Assembly (NCBI GenBank): GCA_003512365.1 | Contig: DORI01000021.1 | Span: 1-5,501 of the forward strand | DNA length: 5,501 nt | Origin: Crocinitomicaceae bacterium | GTDB taxonomy: Bacteria > Bacteroidota > Bacteroidia > Flavobacteriales_D > Crocinitomicaceae | Direction: 5' to 3' | Shown: piece by piece, positions 1-5,501 of the stretch | Numbering within the stretch: the first letter of the stretch is position 1 | How the letters are laid out: every line of letters starts with the position of its first letter | The notes under the pieces: model-generated | Databases searched by the model: none | What the model was told of the DNA's origin: nothing | Seen by the model: the letters and a program-made list of their open reading frames with translations, nothing else | Program-made: the position numbers and the translations under genes

Positions 1-231
1 AACCGCAGATTGATGACCGTATACCCTGAGTGCAATCTCAAGGTCGGGAATTCCTCTAAGTTTTTCTATTGATTGATTGAGAATTTCTTTTGCAGCAGTC
101 ATGCGCGTTTGCTTATCCCAATCTAAATTCATGGAATTTGAGGCATCTAGAATAAACAGAATGCGTGTTTTCTCTTGAGAAAACACTACGAGTTGTAGAA
201 AAAAAAGTGTTATGGATAAAGCAATTTTCAC
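1..231 (-). CDS. Secreted/periplasmic vWA-domain protein, N-terminal part (runs off left edge)
   Basis: Seventy-seven codons are present, read leftward from a GTG at 231-229, with no stop before the edge. Residues 1-18 form a signal peptide (Lys2, hydrophobic stretch, then VFS before Gln19), so the product is exported. Residues 23-34 read RILFILDASNSM: a buried beta strand ending in a complete MIDAS metal site (D29, S31, S33), the hallmark of a von Willebrand factor A domain. An amphipathic helix follows (about 40-58), then a second strand LEIALRVYGHQ (64-74), as in the Ca-activated chloride channel/YfbK-like vWA class. vWA domains bind protein ligands through a divalent cation; the partner is unknown. 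The start is set by the signal peptide and a Shine-Dalgarno-like site; I see no in-frame ATG giving a better N-terminus. The GTG overlaps the transketolase stop by one base, implying one operon and probable translational coupling. The C-terminal portion is unseen, so other domains cannot be excluded. Confidence 0.85.
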   Translation of the reverse strand, partial: MKIALSITLFFLQLVVFSQEKTRILFILDASNSMNLDWDKQTRMTAAKEILNQSIEKLRGIPDLEIALRVYGHQSAV

Positions 232-1073
232 TAATAGTCTCCTAGTGTTTCTTCGAGTTGATCAAGCGCTAACTGAAGTTGTTCGGCATTTGGTGCAACA
301 CCATGCCATTTGTGACTCCCCATCATATAATCTACTCCTTGGCCCATTTCCGTGCGCATAATCACTACAATTGGCTTACTTTTTCCGCACATTTCTCTCG
401 CTTGTTGCATAGTGGAACGAATTGATTCAAAATTGTTACCGTTCATTTCAAGAACTTCCCAACCAAAAGCTTGCCATTTTCCTTTTAAGTCGCCAAGCGA
501 TAAAACTTGTTCAACATCTCCATCGATTTGCCTACCATTGTAATCAATGGTCGCAATGATATTATCTACCTTATTGGCGGCGGCGTACATGGCAGCTTCC
601 CAAATTTGACCTTCTTGTAATTCTCCGTCCCCATGAAGTGTGTACACGATAGATTTATCACTATTCAGTTTTTTCACTTGTGCCGCTCCAACTCCTACGG
701 ATAGTCCTTGTCCCAATGAACCAGATGCCATTCGAATGCCTGGTAATTTCTTATCCGTTGATGGATGTCCCTGTAACTTGGATCCAAGTTTTCTAAAGGT
801 CCCTAAATCTTCAATAGGAAAATAACCACTTCTAGCTAAAACGCTATACCAAACTGGTGAGATGTGACCGTTGGAAAGAAAGAAAAGATCTTCACCAACA
901 CCATCCATGCTAAAAGATTTATGATTATGTTGCATTCCTTCGAAATATAAGTAAGTTAAAAAGTCCGCACATCCGAGGGACCCTCCTGGGTGACCTGAAT
1001 TTACTGCGGCGACCATGCGAACAATATCGCGTCTAACCTGACTTGCAACTTGATTTAATGAGAAGTTTTCCAT
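231..1073 (-). CDS. Transketolase, N-terminal (pyrophosphate-binding) subunit
   Basis: At 280 residues this is the N-terminal half of transketolase, the thiamine-diphosphate (ThDP) enzyme that moves two-carbon units between sugar phosphates in the cytosolic pentose-phosphate pathway. Visible signatures are NSGHPGGSLGCAD (25-37, H28), SNGHISPVWY (67-76, H70), LQGHPS (100-105, H103), GSLGQGLSVGVG (118-129), and the ThDP/metal motif starting HGDGE (147-151) and ending at DYNGRQ (N179). SHKWHG (253-258) probably carries the His corresponding to His263 of the yeast enzyme. The Pyr-binding domain with the cofactor-activating Glu, and the C-terminal domain, are absent. This is not a truncation: many Bacteroidota encode transketolase as two roughly 280- and 315-residue proteins. 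The second half is normally adjacent but here the next gene is a vWA protein. The ATG at 1073 gives the standard N-terminus and has no Shine-Dalgarno. The paralogous possibility of a 1-deoxyxylulose-5-phosphate synthase fragment fits less well. Confidence 0.95.
   Translation of the reverse strand: MENFSLNQVASQVRRDIVRMVAAVNSGHPGGSLGCADFLTYLYFEGMQHNHKSFSMDGVGEDLFFLSNGHISPVWYSVLARSGYFPIEDLGTFRKLGSKLQGHPSTDKKLPGIRMASGSLGQGLSVGVGAAQVKKLNSDKSIVYTLHGDGELQEGQIWEAAMYAAANKVDNIIATIDYNGRQIDGDVEQVLSLGDLKGKWQAFGWEVLEMNGNNFESIRSTMQQAREMCGKSKPIVVIMRTEMGQGVDYMMGSHKWHGVAPNAEQLQLALDQLEETLGDY
239..243 (-). promoter_or_regulatory. Shine-Dalgarno-like AGGAG for the vWA gene
   Basis: On the minus strand AGGAG lies inside the last codons of the transketolase gene, with seven bases between it and the GTG at 231-229. 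That is ideal spacing and supports the GTG as the real start. None of the other four starts in the window has a comparable site, which is normal for Bacteroidota, so this one may serve re-initiation after the overlapping TAG. It could be a coincidence of the coding sequence (Leu-Gly-Asp codons). Confidence 0.55.
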
Positions 1074-1101
1074 AAAAGAATGATGAAAGAAATATTAAAG
1101 A

Positions 1102-1109
1102 CAAAGCTA
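1102..1109 (-). promoter_or_regulatory. Candidate -7 promoter element (TAGCTTTG) for the transketolase operon
   Basis: On the minus strand the octamer TAGCTTTG matches the Bacteroidota sigma-ABfr -7 consensus TAnnTTTG at every fixed position. It ends 28 bases before the transketolase ATG at 1073, giving a short leader of roughly 20 bases. No TTG-type -33 element is evident at the usual spacing, so the call rests on one element plus position. The outer end of the octamer overlaps the left arm of the palindrome at 1107-1125. Confidence 0.45.
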
Positions 1110-1125
1110 AGTTTAATTAACTTAG
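1107..1125. promoter_or_regulatory. Perfect 7-bp inverted repeat, operator-like, between divergent -7 elements
   Basis: CTAAGTT (1107-1113) and AACTTAG (1119-1125) are exact reverse complements separated by TAATT. The repeat sits between the leftward -7 candidate (1102-1109, which it overlaps by three bases) and the rightward one (1128-1135). Size, symmetry and position suit a dimeric DNA-binding regulator that could act on both directions. There is no T-tract on either side, so it is not an intrinsic terminator. The AT-rich composition raises the chance of a random palindrome; no regulator is identified. Confidence 0.4.
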
Positions 1126-1127
1126 TC

Positions 1128-1135
1128 TATATTTG
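1128..1135 (+). promoter_or_regulatory. Candidate -7 promoter element (TATATTTG) for the rightward genes
   Basis: TATATTTG matches the Bacteroidota -7 consensus TAnnTTTG at all fixed positions. It lies 67 bases before the ATG at 1203, predicting a leader of about 60 bases. A TTG -33 box is not visible at the expected distance (around 1105). A weaker alternative, TATGTTTA at 1169-1176, lies nearer the start but misses the last consensus base. Confidence 0.4.
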
Positions 1136-1166
1136 AAAAGTTTGAACATTTCGTGCAACTTTTCAA
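1133..1166 (+). repeat. Perfect 10-bp inverted repeat in promoter/5' leader of the 1203 gene
   Basis: TTGAAAAGTT (1133-1142) and AACTTTTCAA (1157-1166) are exact reverse complements separated by 14 bases. The left arm shares its TTG with the end of the -7 candidate at 1128-1135, so the repeat covers the expected transcription start. It may be a regulator-binding site with half-sites 24 bp apart centre to centre (just over two helical turns) or, if transcription starts far enough upstream, a leader stem-loop. There is no U-run after it, so it is not a terminator. Confidence 0.45.
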
Positions 1167-1202
1167 CGTATGTTTAGGTCATTAATATAAATTATACTGT
1201 CT

Positions 1203-1562
1203 ATGAAAAATTATGTCGTTTTGACACTCTTTTTATTTAGTTCTTGCATAGCTTTCTCACAGAAATATTCGTCAGAATTGGAAAAAAGCTACTCAAAGAA
1301 AGAACTTAAATCAATGTCAACTGAAGAATTAGTGCTGTTAAGTTATGCGCTAGAAAATGCTGTTTACATAACGGAAATCCCTTCAAAAAATGCTATGGAA
1401 TTAAAAACAATAGCAGCACCTTTGACAATAGTTAAGTTCACGGATGCAGGACTGAAAATTGAAAATCAAAATCAATACTTTAAAATAGAAGGTACAGATA
1501 AAATGATGGTAGTGAAGTCGAACTACGTGCTTCAAAACGAATTAAAAACGAAGAAAAATTAA
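1203..1562 (+). CDS. Small exported protein of unknown function (119 aa)
   Basis: I do not recognise this family. Residues 1-19 form a signal peptide: Lys2, a hydrophobic core (4-14), then IAFS before Gln20, the common Bacteroidota signal-peptidase I pattern. Cys15 within FSSC could in principle be a lipobox cysteine, but it lacks the usual Leu/Ala/Gly context and the AFS-Q site is stronger. The mature part (about 100 residues) has a charged helical N-terminal half containing KKELKSMSTEELVLLSYALENAVYI (in pieces, 32-56) and a C-terminal half with alternating hydrophobic strands (LTIVKF, GLKIENQNQYFKIEG, MMVVKSNYVL, about 74-110), ending in a lysine-rich tail. No cysteine remains after cleavage and there is no transmembrane segment, so a soluble periplasmic protein is likely. 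It is followed 7 bp later by the T9SS cargo gene on the same strand, implying co-transcription. An A-rich stretch rather than a Shine-Dalgarno precedes the start. Confidence 0.8.
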   Translation: MKNYVVLTLFLFSSCIAFSQKYSSELEKSYSKKELKSMSTEELVLLSYALENAVYITEIPSKNAMELKTIAAPLTIVKFTDAGLKIENQNQYFKIEGTDKMMVVKSNYVLQNELKTKKN

Positions 1563-1569
1563 ATTAAAA

Positions 1570-4032
1570 ATGAAGACGTTTTTTTACTTATTGCTAATTT
1601 CTAGCTTTGCAGTTGTTGGAAACTTATCTGCTCAAACAGTCGTCATGGGAGACGTTGGTTTTCCACCATCAAACCCAATAAACTGTAACACTTTTGGGAT
1701 TTCAGGAACTAATTTTCAAGATCCAGGGGGAACAGGGAACTACTTACCTAATTTCAACGACACGACCGTTTTTTGTCCTGATTTAAATCTTGGAACTAAG
1801 GTTACGTTAACCTTTGCAATTAATGCAGGATTTGAATTTAATGTGGATGGTTCGGATTTCATTTATGTTTATGATGGGCCAAACACAAGTGCTCCACTTT
1901 TGGGAATTCATAATTCTGTTACTGATCCTACTGGATTTGCTTATCAAGCCTCATGGGATAATCCTTCCGGATGTTTAACCGTAGTGTTCATTTCAAATGG
2001 AGCTGTTGAAGGCACAGGCTGGTTGGCAAATGTTCAGTGCGGAAATCAATACCAACCATTTGAGCCTCATATGGAAGCGTTTATCAATGGGCAAGGATCG
2101 AATGTGATAAATCCTACGGATACAGGATTTGTTGATATTTGTTTTGGAGATAGTATTCTTTTTGTCGCAAAGCCAATCTTTCCTTATTCCGAAGAAGTTA
2201 CAGGATTTGGGTATTCTCAAAATGTAAACACAAATATAGATTTTAATTGGTACATCACTGATGGGGCAACATATCCACAAAATGATTCTATTTGGTTTAC
2301 ACCACCTGCAAGATCCGGGTATTTAGTAGACGTTAAAATAACGGATCAATTTCCTTTCAGTGATCGAGTGAGGTGTAAAGTGCGGGTTTCACTTCTTCCG
2401 AGTTTTGAAGGAACTGGCCCCTTAGAAGATTCGGTTTGTTTAGGCCTTACAACTCAGCTAATAGGAGGAGTAACTACACAAGATACAGTGGGAGTTACAA
2501 TTCCCCCTGGTACGTTTGAGTTGGGAGGGAATTTTGCAGGATTAACGTATTTACCGGATGGCTCTGGACAACAATATACAGCCCCAATCAATATTTCTGG
2601 ATTTCCGAACGATGCTGTAATTACAAATAATCAGGATTTAAATCAAGTATGTATTACCATGGAACATTCCTATCTAGGGGATTTGGAAATTTGGTTGGAG
2701 TGTCCTTCAGGTCAAATTGTTCCGTTGGTTAATTCATATGGAGCTGGTGCTATTCCTGGTGGAAATAGTGGTGGAGGAACCTATTTAGGGCATCCAATTG
2801 ATGATTCAGGGGGCGGAGGTCCAGGTGAAGGTTGGGAGTATTGTTTCAGTTCTGTATTCAATACTATTAATGGATCTATGACGCAAAATTTAACGAATAC
2901 GGTTCCTGTAGCGCTTCAACCACCTTTGTCTGCCGGAAATTCAATAGACCCAAGCGACACTTATCAACCTGAAGTAGCGTTTAGTACATTCAACGGATGT
3001 CCGATTAATGGTGTATGGACAATACATGTACAGGATAACTTAGGTATAGATGATGGTTATATTTTTGAGTGGGGTTTATTTTTTGACGCATCGTTCTTTC
3101 CAGGATTAGGCAGTTATAACACATATGCAGATACATCTTGGTGGTCGTCTAGCCCTACAATAGTATCTGGTCAGACAGACACATTGATTTACGTTCAACC
3201 AAATCAAGTGGGAAATTTCCCTTACACCTTTAATATTATCGATAATTTTGGTTGTCATTATGACACAACAGTTAGTTTTGTTGTTTTGCCCCTTCCTCAG
3301 ATTTTCGATGACACCCTTGCTTGTGATTTGCAATTCTGGGTTCAAGGAACTACAGCTTTCAATGGAGGGGTATGGACAGCACTAGACACGAACATTACCT
3401 TTTCTAACCCTGTTCTGAATAATCCCACGATTTACTCCTCTGTGGCAGGCGTATTCCCAGTTGTCTTCACAGATAATCAGTGTAGTTATTCTGATACCTC
3501 CTTTATTGAATTTCCACCTTACATTTCAGTAATCTTGCCAGACACCGTTGTTTGTCAAGGCGGAGGGTTTACAATTAATCCATTTTATGACAACGCAGGA
3601 CCAATGCAATCTGGGTATGTTCCTGGGATCAGTTGGGCTTGGGACAACGGAAATCCTACCGTAGAGAGAGAAGTTACAAACGCAGGGAATTATGTTTTCA
3701 CAATCAATAATGCATGTTATACAAAAAGCGATACAACTACCTTACTATACAAACCATGTGACCTAGAAGCGCCAAATGTGATTACATTGAATCAAGACGG
3801 AACAAATGAACTTTTCCAAATTGATTACGCAGGTTTGGCGGAATTTAATTGCGTGATTATAAATCGTTGGGGAAATAAAATATATGAATATGATGATCCA
3901 GCTCAAGGTTGGGATGGGACATCTAATGGTATACCAGTAACGGATGGAGTCTATTTCTACAAAATTATTGCGAGATTTCAAGGTGTTGAAGAGAAGATAA
4001 TAAAACATGGAATTATTCATGTAATTCGTTGA
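1570..4032 (+). CDS. T9SS type B-sorted surface/secreted protein with CUB-like and P domains (820 aa)
   Basis: Residues 1-21 are a signal peptide (LSA before Gln22). Residues about 38-157 form a CUB-like domain: Cys39 and Cys69, then DFIYVYDGPNTSAPLLG (96-112) and GCLTVVFISNGAVEGTGW (134-151), with Cys135 and Cys157 as the expected disulfide pair. Residues about 186-275 look Ig/PKD-like. Residues about 309-507 are a proprotein-convertase P domain: ITMEHSYLGDLEIWLECPSG (362-381), a glycine-rich loop (391-422), then GVWTIHVQDNLGIDDGYIFEWGLFF (in pieces, 481-505). Ig-like segments follow (about 515-575, 580-648, 657-728). The last 90 residues (about 732-820) match the gliding-motility-associated C-terminal (CHU_C) domain, with PNVITLNQDGTNELFQI (735-751), INRWGNKIYE (764-773) and WDGTSNGIPVTDGVYFYKI (781-799). 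That domain directs export through the type IX system. No protease or glycosidase catalytic domain is visible, so an adhesive, matrix or substrate-binding role is inferred. The gene probably shares a transcript with the small upstream gene. Confidence 0.92.
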   Translation: MKTFFYLLLISSFAVVGNLSAQTVVMGDVGFPPSNPINCNTFGISGTNFQDPGGTGNYLPNFNDTTVFCPDLNLGTKVTLTFAINAGFEFNVDGSDFIYVYDGPNTSAPLLGIHNSVTDPTGFAYQASWDNPSGCLTVVFISNGAVEGTGWLANVQCGNQYQPFEPHMEAFINGQGSNVINPTDTGFVDICFGDSILFVAKPIFPYSEEVTGFGYSQNVNTNIDFNWYITDGATYPQNDSIWFTPPARSGYLVDVKITDQFPFSDRVRCKVRVSLLPSFEGTGPLEDSVCLGLTTQLIGGVTTQDTVGVTIPPGTFELGGNFAGLTYLPDGSGQQYTAPINISGFPNDAVITNNQDLNQVCITMEHSYLGDLEIWLECPSGQIVPLVNSYGAGAIPGGNSGGGTYLGHPIDDSGGGGPGEGWEYCFSSVFNTINGSMTQNLTNTVPVALQPPLSAGNSIDPSDTYQPEVAFSTFNGCPINGVWTIHVQDNLGIDDGYIFEWGLFFDASFFPGLGSYNTYADTSWWSSSPTIVSGQTDTLIYVQPNQVGNFPYTFNIIDNFGCHYDTTVSFVVLPLPQIFDDTLACDLQFWVQGTTAFNGGVWTALDTNITFSNPVLNNPTIYSSVAGVFPVVFTDNQCSYSDTSFIEFPPYISVILPDTVVCQGGGFTINPFYDNAGPMQSGYVPGISWAWDNGNPTVEREVTNAGNYVFTINNACYTKSDTTTLLYKPCDLEAPNVITLNQDGTNELFQIDYAGLAEFNCVIINRWGNKIYEYDDPAQGWDGTSNGIPVTDGVYFYKIIARFQGVEEKIIKHGIIHVIR

Positions 4033-4041
4033 TAGTTGTGT

Positions 4042-4064
4042 TATTTTTGCTGAAAAATCAGCAA
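4042..4064 (+). promoter_or_regulatory. Hairpin and weak -7-like element just upstream of hutU
   Basis: TTGCTGA (4047-4053) and TCAGCAA (4058-4064) are exact reverse complements around an AAAA loop, ending two bases before the hutU ATG. TATTTTTG (4042-4049) also fits the TAnnTTTG -7 pattern, but it would leave a leader of only about 10 bases and no -33 box is visible. The element may be an operator, a translation-modulating hairpin, or chance in AT-rich DNA. No T-run follows the stem on either strand, so it is not a terminator for the upstream gene. Confidence 0.35.
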
Positions 4065-4066
4065 TA

Positions 4067-5501
4067 ATGACTTTGAACGAATTCCAACGTCAACTAATTG
4101 AGGGTGTTCCTGAGAATATTCCTCCAAAAAAATCATTTGATTTATCGGTTAATCATGCACCAAAAAGAAAGGCAATTCTAACCCGCGAAGAAAAAAAATT
4201 AGCAATAAGAAATGCATTGCGTTACTTTCCTTCTCATCAGCACGCTGAGTTAGCAGAGGATTTTTTATCTGAACTCAATAACTATGGTAGGATTTACATG
4301 TATAGGTATCGACCAAATTATAAAATGCATGCTAGACCCATCCAAGAATATCCCGGGAAATCTGAGCAAGCTAAAGCCATCATGCTCATGATTCAGAACA
4401 ACCTGGACCATGCTGTAGCTCAGCATCCTCATGAATTGATAACCTATGGAGGAAATGGTGCGGTATTTCAAAATTGGATTCAATACCGACTTACCATGAA
4501 ATATTTGTCTGAAATGTCCGACGAGCAAACCTTGGTAATGTATTCAGGACATCCAATGGGACTTTTCCCTTCACACAAAAATGCACCACGTGTTGTTGTT
4601 ACAAATGGCATGATGATTCCCAATTATTCAAAACCGAACGATTGGGAGAAATTTAATGCCTTGGGGGTTACTCAATATGGTCAAATGACTGCAGGTTCTT
4701 ACATGTATATTGGTCCTCAAGGAATAGTTCACGGGACAACGATTACTGTGCTAAATGCTGTCCGTAGAATTGCGAAAAATCGTGAGGATATTAAAGGCAA
4801 ATTATTTGTTACTGCTGGTTTGGGGGGAATGTCTGGAGCACAACCCAAAGCTGGAAATATCGCAGGAGTAATTTCCGTTACAGCAGAGGTAAATCCTAAA
4901 GCCGCTCATACGCGACATTCTCAAGGCTGGGTAGATGAGATTATTACTGATTTGAGCGAGCTTTCCGATCGCGTTAAAAAGGCAAAAGAGCAAAAAGAAA
5001 TCGTTTCAATTGCTTATTTGGGAAATGTCGTTGAAGTTTGGGAAAAATTTCATGAGGAAGGAGTTCATGTCGACCTAGGTTCTGATCAAACTTCCTTGCA
5101 TAATCCTTGGGCAGGAGGTTATTATCCTGTTGGTCTAACGTTTGAAGAAGCCAATGAAATGATGGCAAATCAACCTGAAAAATTTAACACCTTAGTTCAA
5201 GAGAGTCTTAGACGACACGCTGCAGCGGTTAATAAACATACCGAGAAAGGTACTTATTTCTTTGATTATGGCAATGCGTTTTTGTTGGAGGCGTCTCGGG
5301 CAGGTGCCGATGTGAAAGGAACTGCCGGAAATGAATTTAAATATCCTTCTTATATCCAAGATATTTTAGGCCCAATGTGTTTTGATTATGGATTTGGACC
5401 TTTCCGATGGGTTTGTGCGTCAGGTAAACCAGAAGATCTCCAGAAAACGGATGAAATTGCTTGTCAAGTTTTAGAGGAAATGATGAAAAGTAGTCCCCTA
5501 G
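4067..5501 (+). CDS. hutU: Urocanate hydratase (urocanase), 5' part, truncated by the window edge
   Basis: This enzyme adds water to urocanate to give 4-imidazolone-5-propionate, the second step of histidine degradation, using tightly bound NAD+ in the cytosol. The 478 codons present are open to the edge. Signatures in order are MLMIQNNLDHAVAQHPHELI (106-125), TYGGNGAVFQNW (126-137), YSGHPMGLFPSHKNAPRV (159-176), QYGQMTAGSYMYIGPQGIV (203-221), the glycine-rich TAGLGGMSGAQP (249-260), SDQTSLHNPW (339-348), FFDYGN (398-403) and GPMCFDYGFGPFRW (435-448). C438 aligns with the active-site Cys410 of the Pseudomonas putida enzyme. The N-terminus (NHAPKRKAILTREEKKLAIRNAL, in pieces, 29-51) and GGYYPVGL (350-357) are typical of the longer Bacteroidota form (about 660-680 residues from memory), so roughly 190 residues are probably missing. 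An in-frame stop at 4022-4024 and no other start codon before it fix the ATG at 4067. No Shine-Dalgarno is present. Other hut genes would be expected downstream. Confidence 0.96.
   Translation, partial: MTLNEFQRQLIEGVPENIPPKKSFDLSVNHAPKRKAILTREEKKLAIRNALRYFPSHQHAELAEDFLSELNNYGRIYMYRYRPNYKMHARPIQEYPGKSEQAKAIMLMIQNNLDHAVAQHPHELITYGGNGAVFQNWIQYRLTMKYLSEMSDEQTLVMYSGHPMGLFPSHKNAPRVVVTNGMMIPNYSKPNDWEKFNALGVTQYGQMTAGSYMYIGPQGIVHGTTITVLNAVRRIAKNREDIKGKLFVTAGLGGMSGAQPKAGNIAGVISVTAEVNPKAAHTRHSQGWVDEIITDLSELSDRVKKAKEQKEIVSIAYLGNVVEVWEKFHEEGVHVDLGSDQTSLHNPWAGGYYPVGLTFEEANEMMANQPEKFNTLVQESLRRHAAAVNKHTEKGTYFFDYGNAFLLEASRAGADVKGTAGNEFKYPSYIQDILGPMCFDYGFGPFRWVCASGKPEDLQKTDEIACQVLEEMMKSSPL

Noticed and set aside
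352..825. Short rightward open frames (352-543 and 640-825) opposite the transketolase gene
   Set aside because: They are antisense to a strongly conserved enzyme, have no recognisable domain or start signal, and reflect its codon pattern.
1245..1247. Cys15 of the small exported protein as a lipoprotein attachment site
   Set aside because: The preceding residues (FSS) are a poor lipobox, and the AFS before Gln20 is a good signal-peptidase I site. It remains possible but not supported enough to call a lipoprotein.
2740..2835. Glycine-rich stretch in the cargo gene as a nucleotide tandem repeat or mobile insertion
   Set aside because: The GG/GGA codons vary irregularly with no fixed unit; in protein terms it is simply a flexible loop within the P domain.
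1993..4020. Leftward open frames (1993-2280, 3106-3345, 3763-4020) within the cargo gene
   Set aside because: They are antisense to an 820-residue protein with recognisable domains throughout; their translations have no coherent fold signature or upstream signals.
4033..4066. Intrinsic terminator after the T9SS cargo gene
   Set aside because: The 7-bp stem has no following T-run on either strand, and lies too close to the hutU start to act as a conventional terminator.
4265..5168. Leftward open frames (4265-4528, 4802-4993, 4974-5168) opposite hutU
   Set aside because: The rightward frame is unmistakable urocanase across its whole length, so these are shadows.
1..5501. CRISPR array, tRNA/rRNA gene, insertion sequence or phage segment
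   Set aside because: No regularly spaced repeats, cloverleaf-like segments, terminal inverted repeats, or transposase or phage-like reading frames were seen.

Overview
The window looks like chromosome from a Bacteroidota bacterium, most likely a marine or freshwater Flavobacteriales member (Crocinitomicaceae/Fluviicola-like is my guess). The reasons are AT-rich sequence, a half-length N-terminal transketolase subunit, a large secreted protein ending in a gliding-motility/type IX secretion (T9SS type B) C-terminal domain, a Bacteroidota-style long-form urocanate hydratase, TAnnTTTG-type -7 promoter elements, and no Shine-Dalgarno sequence in front of four of the five genes.

Layout. Positions 1-1073 are a leftward unit: an N-terminal transketolase subunit (231-1073), then a secreted von Willebrand factor A (vWA) protein that runs off the left edge (1-231). 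The vWA GTG start shares one base with the transketolase TAG stop and has an AGGAG seven bases upstream, so translation is probably coupled. The divergent control region (1074-1202) packs two opposed -7-like elements and two perfect inverted repeats into about 65 bases. Rightward from there come a small exported protein of unknown function (1203-1562) and, 7 bp later, an 820-residue multidomain cell-surface or secreted protein (1570-4032): signal peptide, CUB-like domain, Ig-like segments, proprotein-convertase P domain, T9SS type B sorting domain. After a 34-bp gap containing a small hairpin comes hutU, urocanate hydratase (4067 to the right edge, 478 codons present, 3' end missing).

How the genes relate. 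The transketolase half supplies the thiamine-diphosphate pyrophosphate-binding part of the pentose-phosphate enzyme and needs a C-terminal partner that is not in this window. The small exported protein and the T9SS cargo are probably co-transcribed. HutU (histidine degradation, urocanate to imidazolone propionate) could be read through from the cargo gene or use its own weak promoter. No RNA gene, mobile element or CRISPR array was seen. I see no clear undescribed system. The most unusual items are the split transketolase joined to a vWA gene rather than its own second half, the paired palindromes of the divergent promoter, and the apparent nesting of the P domain inside an Ig-like domain of the cargo protein.
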